64,000 nucleotides of DNA from Annulohypoxylon bovei var. microspora (lineage: Eukaryota; Ascomycota; Sordariomycetes; Xylariales; Hypoxylaceae). Of the stretch, positions 45,301 through 58,508 are shown piece by piece. The stretch spans positions 248,001 through 312,000 of the forward strand of contig MU405228.1 in NCBI GenBank assembly GCA_022836615.1, in the 5' to 3' direction. The notes under the pieces were generated by a model, which was not told where the DNA came from, searched no databases, and saw nothing but the letters and a program-made list of their open reading frames with translations. Within the stretch, counting starts at the first letter, position 1. Every line of letters begins with the position of its first letter. Made by a program: the position numbers and the translations under genes.

Positions 45301-47360
45301 TAAAGACAGTACTGACCTAGATCTCGCATCCGTCAATTATTCTGTGTTTGGTCTTGGAGATAAGCATTATTGGCCACGAAAAGAAGACAGAGTTTATTAT
45401 AACAAGCCCGCCAAAGACCTTGACAGGGTACTGTCGAATTTTGGTGGTAAACGTCTATCTGAGGTCGGATTAGGCGATGACCAGGATCCTGATGGGTTTC
45501 AAACTGGATATGCGCTTTGGGAACCTCAAATCTGGCAAGCGCTCGGTGTAGCAAACGTTGAGGGACTACCAGATGAACCGCCACCCATCACGAACGAGGA
45601 CATCAAGTTGGCTTCTAACTATCTAAGAGGCACAATTGTCGAGGGTTTGAATGATCCGACCACTGGCGCCATCTCGGCCGCTGATCAGCAGCTCACAAAG
45701 TTCCATGGCACGTATATGCAGGATGACCGAGATATTCGTGATGAGCGAAAAGCCCAGGGTCTGGAACCTGCCTATTCGTTCATGATTCGTTGTAGGTTGC
45801 CGGGTGGTGTCTCTACACCAAAGCAATGGGTCCAGATGGACGATATTAGCACAAGCCTTGGAAACGAGACTATGAAGCTTACCACCAGGCAAACCTTCCA
45901 GTTCCACGGTGTGGTTAAAGGAAAGCTTAAGCCAGCCATGCAAGCTATCAACAGGTCATTGATGACTACCATTGCCGCCTGTGGAGATGTCAACAGAAAC
46001 GTCATGTGCAGCTCTCTTCCCACCCAGTCTCAGTACCACAAGCAAGTATGGGCTTCTTCGCAAAAGATCAGCGACCACCTTCTACCGTCCACAACCGCTT
46101 ACCATGAGATTTGGCTCACGGATGACAACAACGAGAAGACACAAGTTGCCGGTAATGCTGTGCAGGACTTCGAACCCCTTTACGGACCCACATATCTACC
46201 TCGAAAGTTTAAGATCACGATCGCGATTCCGCCGCACAATGATACGGATGTATACGCGCACGATGTTGGTCTTATTGCCATCAAAGGTGAGGATGGTCAA
46301 TTAGAAGGCTTCAATGTCCTCGCTGGAGGTGGAATGGGTGCGACTCACAATAACAAGAAGACATATCCTCAGACCGGTCGTATGATGGGCTTCGTCAAGA
46401 CTGAAGAAGTTCACATCGCCTGTGAGAAGATCATGCTTGTCCAGCGAGATCATGGTGACCGCAAGAACCGGAAACACGCTCGACTAAAGTACACCATTGA
46501 TGACCTTGGTGTTGATGTATTCCGCTCTAAGGTTGAAGCGTTGTGGGGCCAATCATTCGAACCGGAACGTCCATTCCATTTCAAGAGCAACGTCGACACA
46601 TTCGGTTGGCAGAAGGATGAGACTGGATTGAACCACTTCACATTCTTCATCGAGAATGGCCGAATCGAAAACACAGCCGACTTCCAAATGAAAACTGGCC
46701 TACGCGAGATCGCCAAAGTTCACAAGGGCGAGTTCCGATTGACAGGAAACCAACACTTAATCCTCAGCAATGTTACAGACGAAGATCTTCCACAGATGAA
46801 GGAGCTAATGAAGAAGTACAAGCTTGACAATGTTCAGTTCTCTGGCATGCGTCTTAGCTCCTCGGCTTGTGTCGCCTTCCCTACGTGTGGTTTGGCCATG
46901 GCTGAGAGTGAGCGTTACCTTCCCGAACTTATCTCTAAGCTCGAGGGATGTCTGGAGGAGAATGGCCTCGGCAAGGAGTCAATCGTCATGCGTATGACTG
47001 GATGCCCGAACGGTTGCGCTCGACCTTGGTTAGCCGAGGTTGCCTTTGTCGGCAAGGCTTTTGGTGCCTACAACATGTACCTAGGTGGCGGTTATCATGG
47101 CCACCGACTAAACAAGCTATACCGATCTAGCATCAAGGAGGACGAGATTTTGGCTATAATGAAGCCCTTACTAAAGCGATATTCCCTAGAGCGCGAGGAA
47201 GAAGAGCACTTTGGAGACTTCTGCATTCGAGTAGGCGTCATTGTAGCCACTAGGGGAGGACAGGATTTCCACGACAATGTGAGTTGAGCCATTACCCCCA
47301 GTCTTAATATTATTTACTAACGAGTCCTAGACCGGCGAAGAGGAATTCGAGGACGAATGA
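42363..47360 (+). CDS. MET5: Sulfite reductase (NADPH), hemoprotein beta subunit with flavodoxin domain
   Basis: Four exons: 42363-42462, 42696-42844, 42911-47278 and 47331-47360, giving 1548 aa. The large open frame alone starts inside intron 2; the true N-terminus is MSFLFGKADSSAVSK. The last exon encodes only TGEEEFEDE after an intron with a TTACTAACG branch. Order of domains: N-terminal pyruvate-ferredoxin-oxidoreductase-like region (about 84-650), flavodoxin domain (about 803-950; ASDNGNSQSL and TSTAGQGEFP), then the two nitrite/sulfite reductase ferredoxin-like halves with the siroheme/4Fe4S domain. The cluster Cys residues are C1403 and C1409 (CVAFPTC) and C1448 and C1452 (CPNGC). It reduces sulfite to sulfide for cysteine and methionine synthesis, taking electrons from the Met10-type alpha subunit. 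Its flavodoxin domain rules out fungal nitrite reductase. Confidence 0.95.
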
Positions 47361-49042
47361 TCTCTTGAATCACCTAGAGCATTAGAGCATGAACCATTTA
47401 AGCATTGCATGAGGAATCGGTGTTCAAGGAGTTATATATACTTGTAAATTGATGTACAAATGCTCTTGAATCTATCTGAATGGCATATTTTTTATGATGA
47501 CTAAGATTAGGTAATACCTACCCACCTAGTAGTCAGAGTTAGAAATATAGTACTGTTTGCTACTTGAAACAATCTTGTTTACGGGATATCCTTCGTTGGT
47601 GATCTCTTTCGGTGTTGGGCCTTTTTATCCTTACTAATGGGTATTTAGACAAGCCATTTTCTAGTCATTCAGTCATTTACTTGTATCTTTGAGCTGAACT
47701 CTACGTGTATTTATGTAGTCTCTCGATAATCATGTCAAAATCGTTGAGGGGCAGTGGGGAAAGGGGGGTATGTTCAGCAGCCAATCAGGATTAGCGGTGA
47801 GACCCAATAGGGAAACTTTAGGACTGAACTTTAGCGTGCTATTCATTCGGGAACTATATAGCCCCTATTTCCCGACTCTATCTACCGACTCATGATATGA
47901 TTTGCCTATCAATAATCTTAGCCTGCTCTTAAGATGTTTTATGGCGTTAAGGCGGTTTACATTCAAACTTATCACTTAGTCAAAAATATTTTGGGTCTAG
48001 TGGCTGGTTTTAGCTTCGCGAGTTTGCGCGCAGTGTGGATTCTGGGGAAACACTGGGACATTGTTTACTTACCTGCAAGAGGAAGATTGCCCAGAATAAA
48101 ACCAGGTAGGTTGCTGTTTTAAATCGTCGTATTCCCATTCGTCCTCTTTTTCTCCATACCTTATATGTATATGCGAGGAAAAAAAGTAGACGATACAGTA
48201 CACTGTGAGTAAACCCCGACTGTCCATTTCATTGGGGGCTAAGATCCTATGGACATAAAGATCGGATCCATTCTCAGTAGTGATTCCTTGTCATTGGCAT
48301 CTGAAGATGGTCAATGTGTGCCATGAACCATGGAGTTGGGTTCATGATTGAGGCCTTAGCGTTTTCGCCGTGACTTTCCAGCTATACGGTATAGGTCCAC
48401 CCTTTTCATTCGGTTCTTGTATAGCGAACGCCCTTTGTATTGGCGGAATTTCGGCATACGTATATATAATTAGGATATTATATCCTGTAGATGAATCACC
48501 GGTCATGTTCTAGGCCACCGTGTTTAGTCCAGCGGCTGTCACTGTTTATCATGATCTACCATAGACTACTCTAGGCGCATAGTACAACTCTCTTCTCAAC
48601 AGTTCTTTTTTGTGCCCCAAAACTTAGGGTCCCCACATCATATAGCCAAAAGAGCCTCGCTCTAGATGAAACTTAATTGGCTGAAGGCAAGTAAACAGTA
48701 TTCACAATGGCTCAACGTCCGAGAACCGAACCTTTGGGACGTGTGAGTCGGAATAAGGACCACTGTCCTAATGCCACTAAAATATACAACCAAAATCTTA
48801 TAAATAGCTGCCTCCCCTCCCTTTAATATGCCGTTGGATGGTTAAGTTTCCTGTCATATACACAGCTAACAGTCCAAAGATCTCTTCTACATACAGAAGA
48901 TTGGAATATCTTGGTCTTTTAACTTCAAGCCACATCATTTTCTATACACATTTCATTCTATCTTCCAGAAAAAGGCTGCGATCACATACGCGAATATAAT
49001 CTCGACATACAATTTGAAATCGAGTCACCAACCAGCATCAAA
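47361..49042. other. 1.7-kb intergenic region
   Basis: AT-rich, no supported gene; an open frame at 47934-48122 shows no domain. The last ~200 bp are the promoter of the next gene. Confidence 0.5.
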
Positions 49043-49927
49043 ATGTCGACCTTTTCGCCAACCCCTTTAAAAGGCTTCCCTTTTCTATCCTTGCCGGTCG
49101 AACTACGGCTCGACATTTACGAAAGATTCTTATACACCCATCACCATGGGGATATTGACGACGATACGGTAGTCGTGCCATGGGTCGGATGGGAAGCTGT
49201 TAAACTGCTCGAAGTCTGCAAGCAGATATATGAGGAGGCTTCGCCTATTATATACGAAAAAATGACTATCAGTTGCAACCTCGAAGAATGGAGGATATTT
49301 CTTGAACGGATTGGCCCACGAAACGTCTCCAAGATCCGAGACTTGACGATTACATATTCTTGCTCTCCCGACGACAATCTGTCGAAGTGTTTTGGCTCGC
49401 CACGGGAGAAATTCGATATTTGGAGAGAAATTCTTGGAAATTTCAAAATCTCCCAGTCTCATTCTAGCCTAAGAACGATGACTGTGAATATTTGCCCCTG
49501 CCAGGGTCATCCATGGCATGTTGAAGAATACGGCCCCCTCAGCGCCGATAACTTCAAGTACACCGCTTGCCAGGTTTACAAAGACCTAAGTTTTCTCCAG
49601 CATCTGTCACACTTCAGCGGCATTCGACAGATGGTTGTTAGAGGCCGGTTCGATCCTCTTTGGGGCATGTTCCTGCGAAAAAAGCTCGGGTTCATCGTCA
49701 AACGGAGTCCAGGCGGCGACTTGGAACTCCTCAACTCAACCCACCCCCATTATAATGGTGACCTGAAAGGTTACAGGCCGTCGAAACTACTCGATGGATT
49801 TTACGATGAGGTTATTGAAGACCCAAAAACTGAAGAGTCGGAGACAAAGGAATACGAATCGGACACTTGGAACCCCTTTTCCACTTATACTACCGATTAC
49901 GTCGACCCACTGGCGCACGAGTGGTAG
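49043..49927 (+). CDS. 2EXR/DUF7730-type fungal protein
   Basis: A single exon of 294 aa. The N-terminal motif FLSLPVELRLDIYERFLY (about 13-30), followed by LLEVCKQIYEEASPIIYEKM (about 55-75), is the hallmark of a large fungal family related to F-box proteins but without a defined biochemical role. The rest is mixed alpha/beta with IRDLTITYS and LRTMTVNI strands. The C-terminal 40 residues are acidic. No signal peptide or membrane segment. Function unknown; such genes are often present in many lineage-specific copies. Confidence 0.8.
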   Translation: MSTFSPTPLKGFPFLSLPVELRLDIYERFLYTHHHGDIDDDTVVVPWVGWEAVKLLEVCKQIYEEASPIIYEKMTISCNLEEWRIFLERIGPRNVSKIRDLTITYSCSPDDNLSKCFGSPREKFDIWREILGNFKISQSHSSLRTMTVNICPCQGHPWHVEEYGPLSADNFKYTACQVYKDLSFLQHLSHFSGIRQMVVRGRFDPLWGMFLRKKLGFIVKRSPGGDLELLNSTHPHYNGDLKGYRPSKLLDGFYDEVIEDPKTEESETKEYESDTWNPFSTYTTDYVDPLAHEW

Positions 49928-50953
49928 CCTAGATTAGAAGAGGCTAAATAATAATTAATAATAATGAAACGATGGAATAGTTTTTCTGTTGAGTTCGTGC
50001 TGATTTAAGAGGTATTAGTACATTGTGACCTGGGTAGGCATAAGGGGGTCGGGGCAACATTGTTCCGATCAACCCTCCCCCCTATTTTGGCTAATGACTA
50101 ATCAAACTTAAAATCCAGATGTCATCGACCATTCACGATATTATCAGCGTTAATTTAATATAGCTTTTAAACTTCCTTAGAATTTATTTGTTGCATTCGT
50201 TACATGTTTTAGGTCACCGTGAACATTAAGTAAGGTAGCCATGAATATTGAATACCAATTAGGTTAATAAGGTTAAGTTTCCAAAGCGAGTCATCCATCT
50301 TTCAGTCTAGTTTTTTTTATACAATGCTGATTCTGATATTAATTGGCGTCTTGAGCGTTTATTTTTTAACATATCAAAGTTCAACTAATATTCTCTAAAT
50401 AGGAACGGTTTTGGAGGCGTCTTGGTTTATTATAATATTTCTCATCGCTCTACTTAGCTCTTAATCATACATTATGCTACCAGAGAAATGATAAATAGAA
50501 GTCCATACCGATTAGTGGAATCCACTTAAAAGCCCCCGAAGTCTGAATTAAGTGCAGAGGCCATGGCCAAAAGTTACGCGCATCTGATTAGGGGTTAAAC
50601 CCGTAAAGCACCGTGCAAACTGAGGCCTTTATGCACTGTAAGAAGCTCTGTTTTAGTGGCTGAGTGCCCTGGACTATAACGGTTAATCATTAAAGTTTAG
50701 CGGAGAGATCACTATTAGGCCCGAGGCTTAGCCTGAGACTTATACAGTACCGATTAATTGCTGATCTAATCACGCACTGGGAAAGGACCGCGAAATATGT
50801 GCGAAACTTTTGTCTTGACCTTCGTAGAGCCGCATCTTCTATTATGATGCAATGTCTATGTATAATACAACATCAACTAACGTGTCTTCCAACTATCTTA
50901 GCCAAAATAATTATTTACTAATCTTAAACCAATTTCTCGGTGTCATTCCGAGT
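49928..50953. other. AT-rich intergenic region with a MITE
   Basis: No gene is supported. Most of 49940-50530 is AT-rich. The second copy of the MITE occupies 50553-50826. The 3' flank of the minus-strand F-box-like gene follows. Confidence 0.5.
50553..50826. mobile_element. MITE, diverged copy 2 (inverted relative to copy 1)
   Basis: The right arm ATGTGCGAAACTTTTGTCTT (50796-50815) continues to CGTA at 50826 and matches copy 1's arm with one change in the core. The left arm (50553-50584) keeps GGCCAAAAGTT-CGC-CATC but has several substitutions. Internal blocks match the reverse complement of copy 1, for example AGATCACTATTAGG at 50706-50719 and ACGCACTGGG at 50772-50781. The length, 274 bp, is close to the 267 bp of copy 1. 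It is older or more mutated than copy 1 and has no coding capacity. Confidence 0.75.
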
Positions 50954-52483
50954 TTACGAAGACCATGGCCATCCTGTACAATACCCGCCGGTGCGCCCCC
51001 ACGCCGATTGCCTGAAGTTTTCCCTGGACATCAGGGTATCCTCTGCTGCGTCTAGCATCTCGTCGGTCGTTGGCATATCATTTTGTGAGTACCAATCTAG
51101 CTTAGCTCGATCCCAGAACACAAAACCCCACACGGTCATGCACGCTTCACATTCGAACTGCGTGAAATGGCCTTCATAAAAAATCGGGTCGTCTATCCGA
51201 TTCTCTAGCAGCGTGTGTAGCCATGCATCTTGGGGACCGGAATCCTCCTCTTCGTAGCGTGAGAGAAGGTCGATGGTATCGAGGGTGACGGTATCTTCGT
51301 CCTCGCCCAACCAGAACTCGTCCATTCCCGGCATCCAGACTATCTCTTTGAGGGGGCTTGTGTTGAAAAAGAGGGCATTCGCAAATTCTGTTACGGGATC
51401 CTGGGTGGTACTAATTTCCGTCTCGCATGCCCGTAGACGGGCCAATCCCTTGTGGATCACAAATTGCCCCAGAATACGTTCACCGCGATGTTTGAACCGA
51501 GCGCCTCTTTGGAGTATGACGCCTGAAGTATGATTAGCATGGTCTACCACATGGCATTGATGGCTAAGTATTAAACTTACGGTCATTGATCCAATCTTGG
51601 AGCATCCTTTGCACGCACCGGACTTGCTGCTGTTCCCAGGGAGAAAAGTGGTCCCAGAAGTTGTCCCATAAGTCCCTCATATCCCCAGCTGCCTCCCCAC
51701 ATGGGAGGATAACGGACGCCAAGTCAAAAATGTACAACGCTTTGATGAAGCGATGTAGCTCTCTCGAGGACACTTGTGTCACATACGGAGGGGCTGATGG
51801 GATTTCGTTGGTAAACGGCTTAATCGGAGATCGGCCTTTTTTAACAGCCTGTCCCGCCAAGGTGGTCGCGAAGTAACAAACGGTTGAATGGAACGAAAGG
51901 ACCTTGTGCGCCTTCTCAAGAGTGCAAGGGAAACTCGAATAGAAGCCATCGCTGTTGCGGGCTTCGAATACTTGATCGTCAAGTAACCCTGAACTCAAGA
52001 ATATTCTGGTAAGATTAGTCTGTTCAGACCCATACTCTTTACCACGAATAACTGGGAATCCATTATATTCCACCTTGTAGCATGCCGCCGCAAGGCATCT
52101 TAGACCCGGGCTAATCTCTCTGCAGAGTATATTTCTAGATAGCCTTTCCTCGTTGCCCCTAACAAAGCGATGTAACATTGGACCCGTGAGTGCCACGTTA
52201 TAAATGGTTTTAATGTCGCAGAGGCTAAAGATATCGACCTTTATCTCGGGAGGCAATAGCTCAATGGGACTCACTCGGTCTCTCTTTATTCCATTACTGC
52301 GTAGGGTTAGTAAAAATCTACAACTCTAGCTGGAACGATTAGGGGTGTTTGAATAGTTCGGCCTCACCTAGACGATATATTTAAATCCATCTTTAAGGGC
52401 ATGAGACCAACGATGATATCCGGATGAGGCTCGAGCAAGGCAAGATATGCCTGCTCCCGGGACATATTCAAAAATCGCTGCAT
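50954..52483 (-). CDS. F-box-like domain protein, three exons
   Basis: Exons 52483-52368, 52296-51581 and 51522-50954 give 466 aa. The first exon (MQRFLNMSREQAYLALLEPH) is joined through a GTGAGG donor, a TTTACTAACC branch and a GCAG acceptor, in frame with the F-box start at about residues 45-60 (SPIELLPPEIKVDIFSL). Without it the frame opens at a Met at 52274. The second intron has GTAAGT and TTCAG. The F-box-like segment is followed by a long uncharacterised region rich in aromatic residues, including YNVALTGPMLHRFV. This is typical of fungal F-box proteins with variable substrate regions. Target unknown. No signal peptide. Confidence 0.78.
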
Positions 52484-53966
52484 TTCGTCAGGGTCCAGTT
52501 AAATAATATGGCCCTGGAAGAGTGAAAGTATGACGCGAAAGTAAGGTCGAAGAAAAGGTATGATGCGTCAAAGGGCGACAGCAGTATGTGGGAATGAAGC
52601 CGGATAGGTATGTAGTATAATGAACCCGGTCAATAGATGTCCTGTCTGGGTATGAACCAAAGCAGTCTCAAAGATAGAGACTGGTCTTTAGTTGTACTTG
52701 TGAGAGGTAGTATGAGGTAGTAAATAGGAGAGATAATATGTCGGTAAGTTGTGTGTAAGACAGCTTATGTTAATATCTTTCTTCAGTCTGAATGGGGAGA
52801 GAGAAAAAATGATTATGGTAAGGAAAGGGAAAAATCGGCCGTGAAAGGCGGAGGCGGTACTTCGTTATATATATTATTTCTCCAGGTCTCTCAGCTAGGA
52901 GGACTTGAAAGCTATACAGAAAAGCTGCACAGTCCACCTGGGCATAACCAATCAGAATTTCCCATAGTTATGGTCTAAGCTTCGATAGAGTTCTGTATTC
53001 TATTTTGACGATGTCGATTTCGGATCGTATACTGTGTTGGCACCTGGCATCTCCATATATACTTGTATGATTCATGAAGAAGCCCCCAAAAGGTGAACTA
53101 AGATGACTAATAGATATGGCATTATGTTTTAGAAAGAATTATAAACCAGAAAGGGGCCATTATGTGGCCTATGCATGTGGTAACACAGTCTGACCTCTCG
53201 TGTAATATTAATCCAAATATTCAAAATCGATGTACGAACCCGCCTAGTACACGTTCTTTAAACAAGTGGTATCTAGGTACCTATCCACCGACTAGGAAGC
53301 TACCGGCGAGCTCTTTTGATTAATTCCTCACTCTGCAGTTCTAACCATAAATATAATATAAGTTTTGAAAATATCGCTACGACCGCCACGATTTGGGTTG
53401 AACTAAAGGAAGCCACACTATTTATCTAGGTAAGGTATAAATCCTAATTTATAATTGGCCATTCGATATAACTTTATTTAATTCAGTAATTGGATCTTGT
53501 TCCTGCAAACACCTAAGCCATGAAAATGGCGTGAATGACACCTAGTTAGTAAACAAGTGCTCTAACTAGCAAACTAAGATTACGCTTGTCACTTACTTTT
53601 AAGCGTGTTAACAATACCACGATTCTTCGTCAAAGGGATGTAGAGTAGATATAATGTGTCTGGAATGAGAGAAAAGGGAGTAGGAAATTTCTATCCAGTT
53701 ACTGGAGACAATTATTTACAGTTTGACAAGCATAAGTTGAGAAAACATTATATGAACTCTCTTCCGAACCTATCATAGGTTAGAGATATACTAGGTTAAT
53801 AAGTTGTAAACACACTCTTTTTAATTTATAATATTAAGTTGTACATCTGATGTTTGCCATCATTTATTCTTAGCTGCCTGATGCACCTGGTCTTTGGGTA
53901 TATGTGAACAAAGAAAACAACCTCCCTAAGGTTAGGTAATAGTACCTAAAACTATTTAACACGAAA
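52484..53966. other. 1.5-kb AT-rich intergenic region
   Basis: No supported gene. It holds the promoter of the F-box-like gene and the 3' flank of the receptor gene. AT content is high over 53000-53950. Confidence 0.5.
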
Positions 53967-55903
53967 TTAGAGGATAGAACGTATAATATTCGAAACTCGG
54001 CTCGCAATTGTCGACCTCGAGTTCCCAGTATCCTGACTTCGCTCGGTCTCACCGGAACGCCTCTGCTCTTGTATCTCGGTGACGAATTTCGGCCACGTGT
54101 TAGTCAAGACCAGATACTTGATGTGCGCCTGCGCACGATCGAACACACCGAAATCGAAATCTTCGGATATCTCGCCAACGTATTGGATCCTACCAGCGAC
54201 TTCGCCAAGCTCGATCCAGTCCCCGCCCGTATCCGCCTCGTTATCGGTACCTTGGGAGGACCCTCCAGTTGTGAAAGGCGTAGCAGGGTCCACACGTGCC
54301 TCTCCGCATACTATTCGCGCAGGCCGCTCAAAGATGGCTTCGAGTTGCTTCAATTCTTTGGAAGGGATGTTGATGGGAAACTCAGCGTCCCGGGGGCTGA
54401 TGAAGCTTGTGTAAATAACCAATCCTCGAGTAAACGCGTCACGGATCTGATCTTCGGTTGCGCCACCGGGCCACGAAGACTTCCAGGAAGCAACGTTAGT
54501 TAGGAAGGCAATGTTTTCTCCTGAGAAATCTCTCAGCGCCGAGAATTCTTGCAGCGGGCCCGGATTCTCGTTTAATACATGGTCCAGCGCACTCATGGTG
54601 AATAAGCGGTCGCCCATCTCCCTGTCTAGAAAGTCTATCGTGAGACCCTTCTCGATGAAGGAAGCAGTTTTCCATTCTACCTGACCCGATGTTCTTAGAG
54701 TCGTCTTGGACCCCGTATCCCACTTAGCATTCGAGTCCGCCGCTCTTTTGCGCAGTCGGTGATGTCTCATAACTAACCAACAGGGGACGAAAACGGTGAA
54801 AATTTCGAAGAACATGACGGAGAGGTGAATCCTATGTTTGTTAATACTTCTATAACTTTAATATGTTAAGACTTTTTAAGACCACCTACCATTCGCTTGG
54901 GGCGAAGTATACATTAACCGGCTCGAAAGCAGGCACGTACATAGCTATCAGCCATAACGGTGTCGCATGAAGACTATGAAGACCATTAGTGGACGATAGG
55001 CGTATATGTGAGTTGGAGAAGACGTACTTGGCAAGGCAGCAGCCGATGGTTTGGAAACGCCAGCCCAATGTATCATGAATACCCCAAGCTTTCCAGATTA
55101 AGATAGGTGCGATCTATCCAAGTTAATATCAGTTTATCTCCCTGGATTGTGGGTTACATCAACTTACAATCCATGTCCAGATCACCTGCCACACTGCCGA
55201 TGGCCACCATTCCCATCCTCGACTCAACTCTATCATCTGCTCGGGAATCGTGCCAGGGGGAAGCTCTGTACCGGCAACACCAAAGGTGGGATGGTATTTA
55301 CGACACATGAGCCACATGCCAACGGTGAGAAGAACCTAATTAAATGTTTAGAATAAGGATATTCAAAAAGTTTCATAAAAAGGGGGGATATACCTGAACT
55401 ATCATGCCGAGGCCGATATAGATCAGAATTTTAACGGAATAATCTAGGTTCCTAAAACGACAAAGCCAAGAAGTCGCAGACCCATTGCAACCAGTCTTCT
55501 TCCTTCGAAGATTAGGAGACTGAGTATATTGTTTTTGCAACCTGGCGACGCGGAGGAAGCGGGTGTTAGAGGCGTGGAATAGAGCAATTCCCAACGGGAA
55601 CCACATGCCCATGAAGAAGTATTGGATATCGTAGGCCAATATTACGGGAAGCGTCAGTCCTATAGGGTATGTGATCTGGGCAAGGATCCAATATAGATGA
55701 AGGAAGACAATGGCTGTGAGAGATAGCCCCAGACCACGGATCTTGAGAATCGGATTTTTACGATTTACAATCAAGAATATCATACCAAGGATTAAGAGGA
55801 ATGTCCATGTTGAGCAGAAGGCCATGTAGAAAGTCCCCACCTTGTCGAAGTTAGGTGGACTCTGCGGGAGGTCGTATAGGCTTGGTTGCATCACGTCTGC
55901 CAT
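53967..55903 (-). CDS. Seven-transmembrane receptor with C-terminal RGS domain (GprK/AtRGS1-like)
   Basis: Five exons: 55903-55394, 55335-55168, 55113-55028, 54973-54890, 54831-53967, giving 570 aa. An in-frame ATG at 55942 would add 13 residues. The first ~300 residues hold about seven hydrophobic segments. The joins rebuild family stretches such as GWRFQTIGCCLANLHATPLW, AMYVPAFEPVN, FAPSEWIHLSVMFFEIFTVF. The C-terminal part (about 325-465) is an RGS domain: FTMSALDHVLNENPGPLQEF, FSGENIAFL and the later DAFTRGLVIYTSFISP. Fungal 7TM-RGS proteins (class VI, GprK type) combine a sensor with GTPase-accelerating activity on a G-alpha subunit, damping heterotrimeric G signalling. Ligand unknown. 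The two halves lie in one gene with continuous phase, so the fusion is real. Confidence 0.88.
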
Positions 55904-58508
55904 GGTGTTGTAGGTCGATGTTTTCCGAGCAACTCCAAGCAAAGGATAGGTGAACCAAAAACCCGGGACACTGTGAGGAAGTCCATGGTTCTTGAAGTTA
56001 TGTGATTAATCGTTTGATAACCTCACAACCCCTAGTGCTCACACAAGAATGTTAAGGGAGAATAAGTTCGGCTTCATTTTCACCTGCCAAGTGCATATCG
56101 ATCTAGAGTTTATGCCAATGTGGGCGTGGATTTGAGTCGATCACTCGACTATTGTCAATATCACTTTTGATTGATGATGGCGGAAGGGAACTTACCGAGA
56201 CAGGTGTTGACGGTCCCTGCACAGGAAAAGCAGCCGCGTCGTTCCCTCATCTAGACCCTGAAATGGATCTTTGAGAAGCAAAAGGGGGCAGCCGACTCCC
56301 CACCTCCTAGATCTGCGATTCCACGTTCCATCCCGTCGGATCTTAGATCGGTAGAGAGATTTCCGGGAAATTTTAGAGCTGCACTATTGGGTACCCCACG
56401 CGGCATTACCTCGTAGCTACCTATAACTAGGGCTGATGAAATTTCCCCAATATTAGAAGTCAGAGCTAACCAGTACGAAGATCCACATAGGTTATACTGA
56501 ACTCGAGGGCTCTTATAACCGATTCTCGACGTTGATTAAGAATTATGTTTATATCAACAGTTTCCACGGTGATGTAGACCTGAATCTCTCCCCTGAAAAA
56601 GTCAATGCTGTCAGAACTTAAAAATTTGCACTGCAGTTCTATTGGTTAGCAGTTGAGAAGCGAGAGACATGGGGTAAACGCCATCGCCATGAGGACCCAG
56701 CGCCACAAACCCACGAGTCATGGACTCGATAACCAAGAAAGAAAATGAATCACTTCGAGACGGGGGAAATATGCCCGATCTTATCCAAGACATTTTAAAT
56801 ACTTGCCTGTTATGTAACATCACTGGCAGATAACAACCCAAGCAGCTGGTAGCCAAGTAGAAAAGCATATCAAGAGTGATTCGGACCCTGGATACATACC
56901 GTTCACGCGGAAGAATGCGGAGATATACGCGGATATGAGAGACAGAAAGTAAAAAGATGATAGTGTGTGCATATGTAGGTATGTATGAGGCCAGTCAACA
57001 AATATGATAGACTATTAAACCCGGATAACTACCTACCGTAGTGGCAAAGTCAGATTCAAAAATGAACGTTTCGTGTCTCATTACATACCTGTCCAATCGC
57101 CCTCCGAATTACTACTTATTTCCAAACTTCCAGCCACGATCGTGAAGTTTTAGCAGATGGCGAATATGGAGCCCCTATATCCTCATCGACACTTGAGCGT
57201 ATCCCCCATCCCGTGCCTCCTAGCGCGATCCAATCGCATCGACTAGATTTTAGATACGGTTGCTAGGGATGATCGAGGCGATAGGCTGGGCGATAATTAG
57301 TGATGCTGCAAGCTATATTGATGACAGCATGGGCAAAGACAGTACCCACCAACCCCTATATCGAGCAGGTCAAGCGCGGAATACACATAAGTTGAGGCCT
57401 CCTCCTCGAGGGCCTGGAATCCAAAGTCCTTTCGTCAAGCCACTGCGTTTAGTTCACCCTCTTTTGATCCCCCCAAAAGAACGTATGGGGGAGATTTAAT
57501 ATGATAGCAACAAGATCCCACGCTAAAACTAGAGTCATCCAAGCCCATAAGCCAAAATTTTCAGAATAAGCAAATGCGTAAACAAGAACAGTCCTAACCT
57601 ATCTAACTAATCTCATCGCTAACTACTATCTTCTCCTCGTTGCCCGCATTGCTGGCAGTGAGGAGGAGCACCGCTAGATGTGTCGGCAATTGAACCTATG
57701 AGAGGGATGCCGATGAGTACTATAGCTTTTCCTTTAGTTGTAGCAGCATAATTGACAGCAAAGTTAGTAGCTTTTCTAGCAGTCCTGCTGTTGAATTGAA
57801 CAGGAATGTGAAATGGCCGAAGTTGAGACTAATTCAGCTTAAAACATATCACAAGTGACCTCAGCGCCAACGTTGAGGTGAAAATTAGATAATGATAGTG
57901 ATGAATTATTAGAATTTTAGTTTGCATTACAATTCAGAGTACCTATATCACAGAAAGAAGAAAATGCGAGATACAGGCCAGGGAGAGCCCTAGAATGACG
58001 AACGAGGCGTCCGCCAATCTGTATCACCACACAGCACAACCAAAAAAGACCAATTAGCGAAGAAATCAGGGTATCATCCCCCTTTTGCCATCTCTACCTA
58101 ACAAGACATAACATCATCGAAAAAACAAGTCAACTCCGAGGTCTAATTAAGCGCGATCGCAATCGCGACTCTAGACGAAAACGCAGCAATTAACACCTAA
58201 TAGCGTATGGTACAACACGAGAGCCTTGGTTTCGTAAAAGCCACTCCACTTCACTCCACTCACTCCGATTTCCTATCCCGTTGCTACCTATCCAGTTTCC
58301 CTTTTCCCCTTACCGTCGATCAATCGAGCCAACTCCGAACGAGAGGGGGGGGCATTACATGAACATTAAAAATTTCCATATCCCTAAACGTCGTCAAACC
58401 ATTCGTTCGTCCCAAATGTGGCACAAGAAGTAACTTCAAGAAAAATGTCGTTATTCGGAACACATCGCCAGCTCACCGTTTCTTCGGCGGCTTAAGGGAG
58501 AGCACGGC
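55904..58508. other. 2.6-kb intergenic region
   Basis: It contains the receptor promoter and the 3' flank of the chitin synthase gene. No gene is supported; one ~70-codon minus-strand open frame without an ATG (about 57610-57830) was rejected. A G-tract and several short CT-rich runs lie near 58250-58350. Confidence 0.45.

Noticed and set aside
42363..47360. Nitrite reductase partner for the nitrate transporter
   Set aside because: The siroheme protein has a flavodoxin domain and a Met5-type N-terminus and lacks the FAD/NADPH domains of fungal nitrite reductase.
57610..57830. About 70 open codons (minus) with a hydrophobic stretch and a CQQC motif
   Set aside because: No ATG start, no splice support and no family I recognise; length is compatible with chance.
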